Shown here in pieces: positions 16,878 through 25,620 of a DNA stretch of 43,809 nucleotides (the first letter of the stretch is position 1; each line of letters opens with the position of its first letter). The translations under genes were made by a program, and so were the position numbers. The notes under the pieces were generated by a model. The model did no database searches, was not told where the DNA came from, and was given only the letters and a program-made list of their open reading frames with translations. Source of the DNA: Actinomadura hibisca NBRC 15177 (GTDB lineage: Bacteria; Actinomycetota; Actinomycetes; Streptosporangiales; Streptosporangiaceae); assembly GCF_001552635.1 (NCBI RefSeq), contig NZ_BCRO01000083.1, forward strand, positions 1-43,809. The letters are read 5' to 3'.

Positions 16878-18038
16878 TCAGGGCGTGCCGTTCAGGGCGA
16901 GCAGGCCGTCCGCGAGGCCGCCGCGCCAGCAGGCCAGGTCGTGGCCCCCGGTGTACTCGGTGAGCACGGCCTCGTAGTCGCGCTCGCGCAGCGTCCGGTG
17001 GAAGCGGTGGACGGCGGGCCGCAGCCGCCACTCGTTGCGCCCCACCTCCAGACGGAAGCGCAGCGGATGGCGGGGAGCGGTCGCGTACGCGCGGGTCAGC
17101 GCCTCGTCGTCCAGCCAGAACGCGCCCGACTGGGCCAGCACCTTGCCGAACCGGCCGGGGGAGCGCAGCGCGGCGGCCGCCGCCGCCAGGCCGCCCAGGC
17201 TCTGGCCCGCGATCGTGGTGCGGGCGGGGTCGGCGGTCACCGGCCAGCGCTCGGCGGCCCACGCGGGCAGCTCGTCGGCCAGGAACTCCAGGAACGGTTC
17301 GCTGCCGCCCAGCTCCCGGTTGCGCGTGGCGTAGTCGCCGGAGACCGGCATCACCGCCACCAGCGGCGCGATGCGGCCCTCAGCGATGAGGTTGTCCAGG
17401 GTGGGCGCGATGGGCACCGGCCCCGACCACAGATCACCGTCCAGCAGCACCAGCAGGTCGGGCGACTCCACGGGCACGGCGGGGGTGTAGACGTGCACGG
17501 CACGGTCCTCGCCGAGGGCCGCGCTCGACACCAGATGCTCGGTGACCGTCCCGGCCGGGACGCCCGGACGGGGCCGCGCCCACGGCTGCGGCGGCGCGTC
17601 CGGCAGTTCCAGCACCGAGGTGGTGATGCCGGGGAACCAGGACGGCAGCGTCTCGGGATTCAGCGGGTCGGGTACGGCGGTGCGTCGCACGGCCCCCCAC
17701 TCCTCGGGGGTGGCGGCCTCGAACGCCTCCTCCGACACGTGGAACTGGTAGGTCGCGCGCAGGTCCGACCGGAACCGGAAGGTGCGGTGCCACAGGTCGC
17801 TGCCCGGGATGCGTTCCATCAGCGCGGGGCGCAGATCGCCGAGCATCCCCTCCGCGAGGGTGTTGATCATCACCAGGACCTGGCGGGCCGGGCCGCGCCA
17901 CAGGAACGTGACGGCGTGGTGGCCGTCGCCGAGGTCGGTGACCAGGGGACCGGAGGCGGGTTCGGCGGGCAGCGGCGGGCTCGGCAGCACGGCGGGGGGC
18001 TCGAACCGGTCGATCTGCGCGGCGGCGGGACCCATCAT
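16878..18038 (-). CDS. Enterochelin-esterase-type siderophore hydrolase (Fes-like)
   Basis: A 386-residue cytoplasmic alpha/beta-hydrolase of the Fes/IroD type, expected to cut ester bonds of a ferric catecholate siderophore so that iron can be reduced and released. The N-terminal enterochelin-esterase domain is seen in VTDLGDGHHAVTFLWRG and later WHRTFRFRSDLRATYQFHV. The catalytic half has a lid-like VYTPAVPVESPDLLVLLDGD, the nucleophile elbow GQSLGG (about residue 276) and the C-terminal active-site GGHDLACWRGGL. The start overlaps the ATPase stop as ATGA on the minus strand (18038-18035), so translation is coupled to the transporter. A second in-frame ATG follows immediately. The presence of this enzyme argues for an ester-linked siderophore. 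Confidence 0.9.
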   Translation of the reverse strand: MMGPAAAQIDRFEPPAVLPSPPLPAEPASGPLVTDLGDGHHAVTFLWRGPARQVLVMINTLAEGMLGDLRPALMERIPGSDLWHRTFRFRSDLRATYQFHVSEEAFEAATPEEWGAVRRTAVPDPLNPETLPSWFPGITTSVLELPDAPPQPWARPRPGVPAGTVTEHLVSSAALGEDRAVHVYTPAVPVESPDLLVLLDGDLWSGPVPIAPTLDNLIAEGRIAPLVAVMPVSGDYATRNRELGGSEPFLEFLADELPAWAAERWPVTADPARTTIAGQSLGGLAAAAAALRSPGRFGKVLAQSGAFWLDDEALTRAYATAPRHPLRFRLEVGRNEWRLRPAVHRFHRTLRERDYEAVLTEYTGGHDLACWRGGLADGLLALNGTP

Positions 18039-18889
18039 GGGGTCTTGGCCGCCGCGACGGCCTGCACGGCGTCGGCGGGCGCGGTATCGGCCTGTGCGGT
18101 ATCGGAGCCGTCGCCACCGGTGGCGGTCGGCACCACCACGGGCGCGCCGTCGCCGGGGGCGCTCAGCACGTCGGCGTCGATGTCGTACAGGGTGCGGATC
18201 AGCGCGGAGTCCACGATCTCCTTGGGGGAGCCGCACGCGATGACCTTCCCCGCCCGCATCGCCACCAGCACGTCGGCGTAGCGGGCGGCCGAGGCGATGT
18301 CGTGCAGCACCATCACGATGGTGCGGCCGTCGCGCGCCACGGTGCGCACCAGGTCCAGCACCTCCACCGAGTGCCCGAGGTCCAGCGCGCTGGTCGGCTC
18401 GTCCAGCAGCGTCACCGGCGTCTGCTGCGCCAGCGTCATCGCGAGCCAGGCGCGCTGCCGCTGCCCGCCCGAGAGTTGGTCCACGCGCCGGTCGGCGAGG
18501 TCGGTGACGCCGGTGGCGGTCATGGCCTCGGCCACGATCCGCTCGTCCTCGCGCGACCACTGCCGGAACAGGCCCTGGTGCGGGTGGCGGCCGTAGGCGA
18601 CCAGGCCCGCGACCGTGATGCCCTCCGGCGCGACCGGCGCCTGCGGCAGCAGCGTGACGTGGTGGGCGGCCTGCCGGGGCCGCATCGCCCACACGTCGTG
18701 GCCGCCCACCGTGATCCGGCCGTCCAGGGGCCGGTGCACGCGGGCCATGGCGCGCAGCAGCGTGGACTTGCCGCACCCGTTGGGGCCGACGATCGCGACC
18801 ACGCGCCCGGTCGGCACCGTCAGGTCGACGCCGTCCACGGCCACCAGGCCGGGATAGCCCGCCCGGACCCCCTCGACCACCAGTTCCAC
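18035..18889 (-). CDS. Ferric siderophore ABC transporter ATPase (FepC-like)
   Basis: A 284-residue ATP-binding subunit of the iron-siderophore/B12 importer family. Walker A is GPNGCGKST, the signature is LSGGQRQR, Walker B is VTLLDEPTSALD and the switch His is in VLHDI. The C-terminal tail after residue about 250 is Ala/Thr-rich and probably disordered. The GTG at 18889 is chosen because GAAGGGA lies 6 bases upstream. It should power the fused permease encoded 35 bases upstream. Its stop overlaps the esterase start. The lipoprotein at 1396 is the likely binding subunit, encoded apart but under the same type of iron control. Confidence 0.92.
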   Translation of the reverse strand: MELVVEGVRAGYPGLVAVDGVDLTVPTGRVVAIVGPNGCGKSTLLRAMARVHRPLDGRITVGGHDVWAMRPRQAAHHVTLLPQAPVAPEGITVAGLVAYGRHPHQGLFRQWSREDERIVAEAMTATGVTDLADRRVDQLSGGQRQRAWLAMTLAQQTPVTLLDEPTSALDLGHSVEVLDLVRTVARDGRTIVMVLHDIASAARYADVLVAMRAGKVIACGSPKEIVDSALIRTLYDIDADVLSAPGDGAPVVVPTATGGDGSDTAQADTAPADAVQAVAAAKTP

Positions 18890-18924
18890 GTTCAGTCCCT
18901 TCTCGTCGGGTCGAAAGCCCGGGG

Positions 18925-21114
18925 TCAGGCGCGCTGCTCGCGCAGCAGCACGTACAGCAGGAACGGCCCGGCGACCATCCCGGCGATCGCGCCGACCGGG
19001 ATCTCGGAGTCGGCCATGACGACGCGGCCGACGGTGTCGGCGAGCGCCACGACCATGCCGCCGATCAGCGCCGAGGCCAGCAGCGGCACCCGCGCCGGGC
19101 CGGTGATCCAGGACGCCACCACCGGCGCGGTGAGCGCGATGAACCCGATTGGCCCGCCGACGCCGACCGCGAGCCCCGCCAGGGCCGTCGCGGTGACCAG
19201 CGCCAGCAGCCGGGCGCGCCGCACGTCGGTGCCGAGGACCGCCACCACGTCCTCGCCGAAGCGCAGCAGCCGCAACCGCCGCCCGGCCAGCAGCGCGGCG
19301 GGCAGCAGCACCGCGAGCCCGATGCCGAGCGCGACGATGGAGGAGTAGCCGCGGCCGTTCAGGCTGCCCACGCTCCAGGTGTAGACCGCCATCGCCATGT
19401 TGAGGTCCTTCTTGGCGAGGATCAGCTCCACCAGCGAGCGCAGGATCGCCGCCGTCGCGATGCCGACCACCAGCACCCGGTAGCCCTGCGCGCCCGCGCC
19501 CCCGGCGACCACCAGGATCGCGACGGCGGCCAGCAGCCCGCCGAGCGGTCCCGACCACCACTGGCCGAAGGTGGCGGTGGAGGAGCCGATCAGGGTGAGC
19601 AGGATCGCCAGCGTCGCGCCCTCGTTGACGCCCAGGAAGTCGGGGGTGGCGAGCCGGTTGCGCGCCATCGTCTGCGTCAGGCACCCGGCCACGGCCAGCG
19701 CCGCGCCGACCAGCGCCCCCGCCACGATGCGGGGCAGGCTGAACTCCTGCACCATCAGCACCGCCGCGCGGGTGCCGTGCCCGAACAGCGCGTTCAGCGA
19801 CTGCGCGGGCGTCAGCACCGACGAGCCGAGGACCACGCACCCGCCCAGCACCACCACCGCCAGCGCGGCCAGGCCGAGCAGCGCGGCCAGCCCGCGCACC
19901 GGCACCAGCACCGACAGGCCGCCGAACCGCAGGGCCCGGCTGTCGTCGGGAGCGGTGCGCGGCCGGTCGGGGCGCGCCTTGACGCGGCGGCCCGACCCGG
20001 ACTCGCCGAGCCCGGCGGGCGTGCCGAGCAGCAGCACGTTCCGGGAGCGCACCATCAGGATCAGCAGCGGCCCGCCGATCAGCGCCAGCACCAGCGCCAC
20101 CGACGTCTCGAACGGCTTGATCACCACCCGCGCCAGCACGTCGGCGGTCAGCAGCACCGCCGCGCCCACCAGCGCGGCGATGGCGAGCTGCGCGCCGGTG
20201 CGCGGCCCGGCCAGGCGGCGCGCGGCGTACCCGGCGACCAGGCCGAGGAAGGTCAGCGGCCCGGCCAGCGCGACCGAGCCCGCCGCCAGCAGCGTCACCG
20301 CCACCGCGACCAGCACGCGGGTGACCGGCGGCCGGTGGCCGAGCGCGCGGGCGGCGTCGTCGCCGAGCGCCAGCGCCGACAGCGGCCGCACGGCGGGCAG
20401 CGCCATCAGCGCGCCGACCGCCAGCACCGGCAGGACGCCCAGCAGGTTGTTGGAGGTGACCCCGGCCAGCGAGCCCAGCACCCAGAAGCGGTAGTCGTCG
20501 TAGGTCCGGCCCGAGCCCAGCACGATGAAGTTGATGAGGCCGGTGAAGGTGAAGGTCAGGGCAGCGCCCGCCAGCACCAGGCGCAGCGGGGACGCGCCCG
20601 CGCGCCCGGCCCCGGCGAGCAGCAGCACCAGCAGGCTCGCGATCATCGCGCCGCCCAGCGCCCAGGGGACGTAGCCGAACCCCGAGCCGATCCCGAAGTA
20701 GGAGATGCCGACCACCACGCCCAGCGCCGCGCCGCCGTTGACGCCGAGCAGCCCGGTCTCGGCGAGCGGGTTGCGGGTGGCGGCCTGGAGCAGCGCGCCC
20801 GCCAGGCCCAGCGCCATGCCGAGCGCGACGCCCGCGAGCGTGCGCGGGACGCGCAGGGTGGCGACGACGGTGTGCAGTTGCTCGTCGGCGCGGGCTCCGG
20901 GGCGGTCCAGCAGGAAGTCCAGGACGCGGCCGGGCCGGGTGTCGCCGGCCCCGACGAACAGCGAGGTCACGGCGAGCACGGCGACCAGCGCGGCGAGGCC
21001 CGCCAGCAGGGCGGGGAGGGGGAGCGCGCTTCCCGCGCGCCCGCGCCGGGGGGCCGGGGACGGGGATCGGGGGGTCGCCCGCGGCTCGGCGGAGACGGCG
21101 GACGGTGTTGACAT
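18925..21114 (-). CDS. Fused FecCD-type ferric siderophore permease (FhuB-like double permease)
   Basis: A 729-residue membrane protein holding two FecCD permease units in one chain. The first unit (about 35-340) has LRVPRTLAGVALGMALGLAG and RNPLAETGLLGVNGGAALG. The second (about 390-725) has FSLPRIVAGALVGAALAVAG and RNRLATPDFLGVNEGATLA. A charged linker with SGSGRRVKARPDRPR joins them. Most importers of this family use two polypeptides; fusion as in FhuB removes the need for a partner. There is no Shine-Dalgarno sequence before the ATG at 21114, and TAGCCT sits at -12 to -7 from it, so the transcript may be leaderless. An iron box covers that same promoter. Confidence 0.92.
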   Translation of the reverse strand: MSTPSAVSAEPRATPRSPSPAPRRGRAGSALPLPALLAGLAALVAVLAVTSLFVGAGDTRPGRVLDFLLDRPGARADEQLHTVVATLRVPRTLAGVALGMALGLAGALLQAATRNPLAETGLLGVNGGAALGVVVGISYFGIGSGFGYVPWALGGAMIASLLVLLLAGAGRAGASPLRLVLAGAALTFTFTGLINFIVLGSGRTYDDYRFWVLGSLAGVTSNNLLGVLPVLAVGALMALPAVRPLSALALGDDAARALGHRPPVTRVLVAVAVTLLAAGSVALAGPLTFLGLVAGYAARRLAGPRTGAQLAIAALVGAAVLLTADVLARVVIKPFETSVALVLALIGGPLLILMVRSRNVLLLGTPAGLGESGSGRRVKARPDRPRTAPDDSRALRFGGLSVLVPVRGLAALLGLAALAVVVLGGCVVLGSSVLTPAQSLNALFGHGTRAAVLMVQEFSLPRIVAGALVGAALAVAGCLTQTMARNRLATPDFLGVNEGATLAILLTLIGSSTATFGQWWSGPLGGLLAAVAILVVAGGAGAQGYRVLVVGIATAAILRSLVELILAKKDLNMAMAVYTWSVGSLNGRGYSSIVALGIGLAVLLPAALLAGRRLRLLRFGEDVVAVLGTDVRRARLLALVTATALAGLAVGVGGPIGFIALTAPVVASWITGPARVPLLASALIGGMVVALADTVGRVVMADSEIPVGAIAGMVAGPFLLYVLLREQRA

Positions 21115-21132
21115 GAGGAAAGGCTAACCTAA
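21114..21132 (-). promoter_or_regulatory. Iron box overlapping the permease start, probable leaderless promoter
   Basis: Read on the minus strand, TTAGGTTAGCCTTTCCTCA ends at the A of the permease ATG. The left half matches the DtxR/IdeR-type box; the right half is weaker. The same bases contain a TANNNT -10 (TAGCCT, 21126-21121), placed for transcription to begin at the start codon. Operator, -10 element and start codon therefore coincide. The operator call is good; leaderless initiation is inference. Confidence 0.65.
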
Positions 21133-21203
21133 CTCTGACCTCGGGCCCAGTGATCACGATCACCCGGGCCGGGGGCTTGACGCCTCCGGCATGATTCGGG
21201 AAT

Positions 21204-21238
21204 TTAGGTTAGGCATTCCTAACTTAGGTTCGCCTTAG
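21204..21238 (+). promoter_or_regulatory. Extended iron box upstream of the DHB operon
   Basis: TTAGGTTAGGCATTCCTAA (21204-21222) matches the iron-box consensus well. It is followed by a further left half-site TTAGGTTCGCC (21224-21234), giving overlapping half-sites that could hold two repressor dimers. It lies just upstream of the EntA-like gene and about 70 bp from the permease box on the other strand. Confidence 0.82.
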
Positions 21239-21259
21239 TCGTCGTACCGGAAGGAGCGG

Positions 21260-22099
21260 GTGAGCAGCCGCATGAACGCCACCGGCAGCGAGGCGGGCAA
21301 CGGGACCGACGATAGGACGGGCGACAGGACGGGCGGCAGCACGGGCACGGCCCTGGTGACCGGGGCCGGAGGCGGCATCGGCGCCGCCGTCGCCCGCGCG
21401 CTGTCCGAGGCGGGCGCGGCCGTCGCCGTCGTGGACCGCGACGCTGCCGCGGCCGAGGCCACCGCCGCTGACCTGCCCGGCCCCGCGCTCGCCCTGCCCG
21501 CCGACGTCACCGACGCCGCCGCCGTCGAACGGGCCGTCGAGCGCGCCGAAGACGAGCTCGGCCCCCTCGGCGTCCTGGTGAACGTCGCCGGGATCCTGCG
21601 GCCCGGCCCCGCGCTGGAGCTGACCGAGCAGGACTGGGCGGCGACGCTGGCGGTCAACGCCACCGGCGTCTTCCACGTCTCGCGGGCGGTGGCGCGCCGC
21701 ATGGTGCCGCGCCGCCGGGGCGCCATCGTCACCGTCGCCTCCAACGCCGCGCGCGTGCCGCGCACCCACCTCGCCGCCTACGCCGCGTCCAAGGCCGCCG
21801 CCGTCCAGTTCACCAAGTGCCTGGGGCTGGAGCTGGCCGAGCACGGCATCCGCTGCAACGTGGTGTCGCCCGGCTCCACCGACACCGCCATGCAGCGCGA
21901 CCTGTGGCCCGACCCCGACGAGGGCCTCCGCTCGGCGCTGGCCGGTGACCCCGCCGCCTACCGCACCGGCATCCCGCTCGGCCGCATCGCCGCGCCCGAG
22001 GACGTGGCGCGCGCGGTGCGCTTCCTGGCGTCCGACGAAGCCCGCCACATCACCCTGCACGACCTCTACGTCGACGGCGGCGCCTCCCTGCGCGGCTGA
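21260..22099 (+). CDS. entA: 2,3-dihydro-2,3-dihydroxybenzoate dehydrogenase (EntA/DhbA)
   Basis: A 279-residue short-chain dehydrogenase that should oxidise 2,3-dihydro-2,3-dihydroxybenzoate to DHB with NAD+. Motifs: cofactor TGAGGGIGAAVA, NVAGIL, catalytic Ser in VASNAARV and Tyr/Lys in YAASK, then PGSTDTAMQ, close to the PGST(D)T-M-R pattern of EntA/DhbA. The first 28 residues are a low-complexity Gly/Thr/Asp/Arg stretch (repeated DRTG) not needed for the fold. The GTG at 21260 is only 3 bases after AAGGAG; an ATG at 21272 is an alternative. It is the first gene of the five-gene DHB operon. The assignment rests on motifs plus neighbours EntC, EntE and EntB. Confidence 0.9.
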   Translation: MSSRMNATGSEAGNGTDDRTGDRTGGSTGTALVTGAGGGIGAAVARALSEAGAAVAVVDRDAAAAEATAADLPGPALALPADVTDAAAVERAVERAEDELGPLGVLVNVAGILRPGPALELTEQDWAATLAVNATGVFHVSRAVARRMVPRRRGAIVTVASNAARVPRTHLAAYAASKAAAVQFTKCLGLELAEHGIRCNVVSPGSTDTAMQRDLWPDPDEGLRSALAGDPAAYRTGIPLGRIAAPEDVARAVRFLASDEARHITLHDLYVDGGASLRG

Positions 22100-22145
22100 C
22101 CCCGGCGCCGCCCCTTCCCCCGCTCCCGACCGAAAGGGTTGACCG

Positions 22146-23270
22146 TTGACCTCCGCACCCGTCGCCGGTGCCGACACCGGACCGGCCGGGCTGCTGGCCG
22201 ACCACCGGCCGGGCTCCTCGTTCTTCTTCTCCTCTCCCGACCGCACCCTGCTCGCCGACGGGACGCACGACGAGATCTCCCTCGCGGACGCCCTCGCCCG
22301 CCGCCCCGGCCTGGTGGTGGGCGCGCTGCCGTTCCGTCCCGACGCCGCCGAACGCCTCGCGGTGCCCGCCGCCGCGCGCTGGGCCGGCCCCGCCCGCTTC
22401 GGCCACAAGCGGCCCGCCGCCTCCACGGCCCGCCCCGAGATCCGCCCCGTCCCCGCGCCCGGCGACTACGAGAGAGCGGTGGAGAAGGCGCTGGCCCGCC
22501 TCACCGAGAGCGGCCTGGAGAAGGTCGTCCTCGCCCGCACCCTGCACCTGACCGCGTCCGAACGTGTGGACGCCGCCCGCCTGCTGCGCAACCTCGCCGC
22601 CGGAGACCCGCACGGCCACGTGTTCGCCACTCCCGTCCCGGCCGGGACGTTGCTGGGCGCCAGCCCCGAGCTGCTGGTCTCCCGCTACGGCCGCGCCGTC
22701 GCCTCGCACCCGCTCGCCGGGTCGGCGGCCCGCAGCGCCGACCCCGACGAGGACCGGCGGCGCGCCGCCGCGCTGCTGGAGTCGGGCAAGGACCTGCGCG
22801 AGCACGCCTTCGTCGTGGACGCCGTCGCCGAGGCGCTGCGCCCGTTCTGCGACCGCCTCGACGTGCCCGAGCAGCCGTCGCTGGTGCGCACCGCCACCAT
22901 GTGGCACCTCGGCACCCGCGTCACCGGGCGGCTCGCCGACCCCGCCGTCTCGGCGCTCACGCTGGCGACCGCCCTGCACCCGACCCCGGCGGTGTGCGGG
23001 ACGCCCGCCGCCACCGCTCGCGACCTCATCGCGGAGCTGGAGCCGTTCGACCGCGGCTTCTACGGCGGCGCGGTCGGCTGGTGCGACGCCGACGGCGACG
23101 GCGAGTGGGCCGTCGCGATCCGCTGCGCCGAGGTCGGCGAACGTTCGTTGCGCCTGTTCGCCGGAGCCGGGATCGTCCCCGGCTCGCAGCCCGCCGACGA
23201 GCTGGCCGAGACCACCGCCAAGTTCCGCACGCTGCTGAGGGCCCTGGGCCTGGACGAGGAGGACCGCTGA
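22146..23270 (+). CDS. entC: Isochorismate synthase (EntC/DhbC)
   Basis: A 374-residue chorismate-binding enzyme that converts chorismate to isochorismate, the entry step of DHB synthesis. Family markers: LEKVVLARTLHL, FATPVPAGTLLGASPELLVSR, HPLAGSAARSADPDED, ALHPTPAVCGTPAATA, DRGFYGGAVGW and the C-terminal LFAGAGIVPGSQPADELAET. The length and the GTPA segment fit EntC/DhbC rather than menaquinone MenF or salicylate synthases, and the DHB genes around it support this. The start is TTG at 22146 with GAAAGGG about 8 bases upstream; no better start is seen. Its stop overlaps the next start as TGATG. Confidence 0.92.
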   Translation: MTSAPVAGADTGPAGLLADHRPGSSFFFSSPDRTLLADGTHDEISLADALARRPGLVVGALPFRPDAAERLAVPAAARWAGPARFGHKRPAASTARPEIRPVPAPGDYERAVEKALARLTESGLEKVVLARTLHLTASERVDAARLLRNLAAGDPHGHVFATPVPAGTLLGASPELLVSRYGRAVASHPLAGSAARSADPDEDRRRAAALLESGKDLREHAFVVDAVAEALRPFCDRLDVPEQPSLVRTATMWHLGTRVTGRLADPAVSALTLATALHPTPAVCGTPAATARDLIAELEPFDRGFYGGAVGWCDADGDGEWAVAIRCAEVGERSLRLFAGAGIVPGSQPADELAETTAKFRTLLRALGLDEEDR

Positions 23271-24940
23271 TGCTGCCCGGAGCCGTTCCCTGGCCTGAGG
23301 AGTTCGCCGCCCGCTACCGCGAGGCGGGCTACTGGCGCGGGCAGACCTTCGGCCGACTTCTCCGCGAGGCCGCCGCCGAGCACGGCGAGCGCGAGGCCGT
23401 CATCGGCGTCGGAGCCGACGGACCGGTCCGCTGGACCTACGCCGAGCTGGACCGCCGCGCCGACCGCCTCGCCGCCGGACTCCACCGGCTCGGGCTGCGC
23501 CCCCGCGACCGCGTCGTGGTGCAACTGCCCAACGTCCCGGAGTTCTTCGAGCTCTGCTTCGCGCTGTTCCGGATCGGCGCGATCCCCATCTTCGCGCTGC
23601 CCGCGCACCGCGCCGCCGAGATCGGCTACTTCCTGGAGCACGCCGAGGCCGCCGCCTACGTCATCCCCGACCGGTGCGCCGGATTCGACCACCGCGAGCT
23701 GGCCCGCGAGGTGAAGGCCGAGCGCGTGATCGTGGTGGGGGACGCCGCCGAGTTCACCGCGCTCGACGCGCTGCCCCGCGACCCGGTCGAGCTGCCCGAG
23801 CCCGACCCGTCCGACGTCGCGCTGATGCAGCTGTCGGGCGGCACCACCGGCACGCCCAAGCTGATCCCGCGCACCCACGACGACTACGTCTACTCCTTCC
23901 GCGCCAGCGCCGAGATCTGCGGCCTCACGCCCGAGAGCGTCTACCTGTGCGTGCTGCCGGTCGCGCACAACTTCCCGATGAGCTCGCCCGGCGTGTTCGG
24001 CGCGCTCACCGCCGGGGCCAAGGTCGTGCTCGCGCCGCTGCCGAGCCCCGACGAGACCTTCCCGCTCATCGAGCGCGAGCGCGTCACCATCACCGGCATG
24101 GTCCCGCCGCTGGCGCTGGTGTGGCTGGAGGCCGCCCCCGCGACCCGCTACGACCTGTCCAGCCTGGAAGTGCTCCAGGTCGGCGGCGCCAAGTTCGGCG
24201 CCGAGGCCGCCGCCCGCGTCCGGCCCGTGCTCGGCTGCGACGTGCAGCAGGTGTTCGGGATGGCCGAGGGGCTGGTCAACTACACCCGCCTGGACGACCC
24301 CGAGCAGGTCCGCGTCACCACCCAGGGCCGCCCCATCTCCCCGCACGACGAGGTCCTGGTCGTCGACGACCAGGACCGGCCCGTCCCGCCGGGGGAGGCC
24401 GGGCACCTGCTCACCCGCGGCCCCTACACGATCCGCGGCTACTACCGCGCCGAGGCGCACAACGCCGCCGCCTTCACCGCCGACGGCTTCTACCGCACCG
24501 GCGACGTCGTCCGCCGCACCCCCGACGGCCACCTGGTGGTGGAGGGCCGCGCCAAGGACCAGATCAACCGCGGCGGCGAGAAGATCGCCGCCGAGGAGGT
24601 CGAGAACCACCTGCTCGCCCACGAGGCCGTGCTCGACGCCGCCGTGGTCGCCGTCCCCGACGCGCTGCTCGGCGAGCGCACCTGCGCGTTCGTGATCCCG
24701 CGCGGCGCGGCCCCGCGCGCGGTGGCGCTGAAGGGCTTCCTGCGCGGCCGCGGCATCGCCGCCTACAAGATCCCCGACCGGATCGTGTTCGTCGAGGAGT
24801 TCCCGCACACCGGCGTCGGCAAGGTGAGCCGCCGCGAGCTGCGCGCCGCCCTGACCGAACGCCTCGCCCGCGACGCCGCGGCCCCCGACGCCGCCTCCGA
24901 GAACCGTGACCCCCTGCCCGGCCAGCCCACCCCCCGCTGA
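23270..24940 (+). CDS. entE: 2,3-dihydroxybenzoate-AMP ligase (EntE/DhbE)
   Basis: A 556-residue stand-alone adenylation enzyme that activates DHB with ATP and loads it on the aryl carrier protein. Visible motifs: P-loop LSGGTTGTPKLIPRTH; the aryl-acid pocket signature HNFPMSSPG, matching DhbE HNYPLSSPG and favouring DHB; VGGAKF; GMAEGLVNYTRLDD; YRTGDVV; and the C-terminal catalytic Lys in GVGKVSRREL. The ATG is read from the TGATG overlap with entC, so the two are coupled. The C-terminal 20 residues are Pro/Ala-rich. DHB rather than salicylate is favoured by the neighbouring EntA and EntB genes, which only the DHB route needs. Confidence 0.95.
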   Translation: MLPGAVPWPEEFAARYREAGYWRGQTFGRLLREAAAEHGEREAVIGVGADGPVRWTYAELDRRADRLAAGLHRLGLRPRDRVVVQLPNVPEFFELCFALFRIGAIPIFALPAHRAAEIGYFLEHAEAAAYVIPDRCAGFDHRELAREVKAERVIVVGDAAEFTALDALPRDPVELPEPDPSDVALMQLSGGTTGTPKLIPRTHDDYVYSFRASAEICGLTPESVYLCVLPVAHNFPMSSPGVFGALTAGAKVVLAPLPSPDETFPLIERERVTITGMVPPLALVWLEAAPATRYDLSSLEVLQVGGAKFGAEAAARVRPVLGCDVQQVFGMAEGLVNYTRLDDPEQVRVTTQGRPISPHDEVLVVDDQDRPVPPGEAGHLLTRGPYTIRGYYRAEAHNAAAFTADGFYRTGDVVRRTPDGHLVVEGRAKDQINRGGEKIAAEEVENHLLAHEAVLDAAVVAVPDALLGERTCAFVIPRGAAPRAVALKGFLRGRGIAAYKIPDRIVFVEEFPHTGVGKVSRRELRAALTERLARDAAAPDAASENRDPLPGQPTPR

Positions 24941-24951
24941 CAGGAGTCCCC

Positions 24952-25596
24952 ATGCCCCTCCCCGCCATCGCCGCCTACCCGATGCCCGCCGCGGACGAGC
25001 TGCCCGAGCCGCGCGTGGACTGGCGGCCCGACCCCCGCCGCGCCGTCCTGCTGATCCACGACATGCAGAACTACTTCCTGGACGCCTTCGCCGGGGACCC
25101 GCTGCCGACCCTGCTCGACAACATCGCCCGGCTGCGCGCCGCCGCCCGCCGCGCCGGGGTCCCGGTCGTCTACTCCGCGCAGCCCGGCGCGCAGACCAAG
25201 GAGCAGCGCGGCCTGCTGTCGGACTTCTGGGGCGACGGCATCGGCGCGGCCCCCCGCGAGCGGCAGATCGTGGACGCCCTCGCGCCCGCCGACGACGACG
25301 TCGTGCTCACCAAGTGGCGCTACAGCGCCTTCGTGCGCACCGACCTGGCCGACCGCCTCCTCCCGGCGGGCCGCGACCAGCTCCTGCTCACCGGCGTCTA
25401 CGCCCACATCGGCGTGCAGGCCACCGCCGTGGAGGCGTTCAGCCGCGACGTGCGGCCGTTCCTGGTCGCCGACGCGGTCGCCGACTTCTCCGCCGAGCAC
25501 CACCGCTCGGCCGTCACCTACGCCGCGCAGCGCTGCGCGGTCGTCACCGCCACCGACGCGCTGTGCCGGGCCCTCGCGCCCGTGCCCGTCCCCTGA
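24952..25596 (+). CDS. entB: Isochorismatase (EntB/DhbB isochorismatase domain)
   Basis: A 214-residue cysteine-hydrolase-fold enzyme that splits isochorismate into 2,3-dihydro-2,3-dihydroxybenzoate and pyruvate. Markers: AVLLIHDMQNYFLDAF with the catalytic Asp, YSAQPGAQTKEQRGLLSDFWG, LTKWRYSAF with the catalytic Lys, and LLTGVYAHIGVQATA where this family has its active-site Cys or, in the EntB/PhzD group, Ala/Tyr-Ala-His. It ends after the isochorismatase domain: the aryl carrier domain fused in EntB of enteric bacteria is encoded separately by the next gene. AGGAG lies 5 bases before the ATG. It is 11 bases after entE in the same operon. Confidence 0.92.
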   Translation: MPLPAIAAYPMPAADELPEPRVDWRPDPRRAVLLIHDMQNYFLDAFAGDPLPTLLDNIARLRAAARRAGVPVVYSAQPGAQTKEQRGLLSDFWGDGIGAAPRERQIVDALAPADDDVVLTKWRYSAFVRTDLADRLLPAGRDQLLLTGVYAHIGVQATAVEAFSRDVRPFLVADAVADFSAEHHRSAVTYAAQRCAVVTATDALCRALAPVPVP

Positions 25597-25620
25597 ACCC
25601 CCGAACGGGAGCCCTCCGCC

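Noticed and set aside
18035..21163. 1042-codon minus frame covering permease and ATPase
   Set aside because: Only its last 284 codons are the real ATPase; the rest is a frame-shifted reading of the permease, rich in Arg/Ala/Gly.
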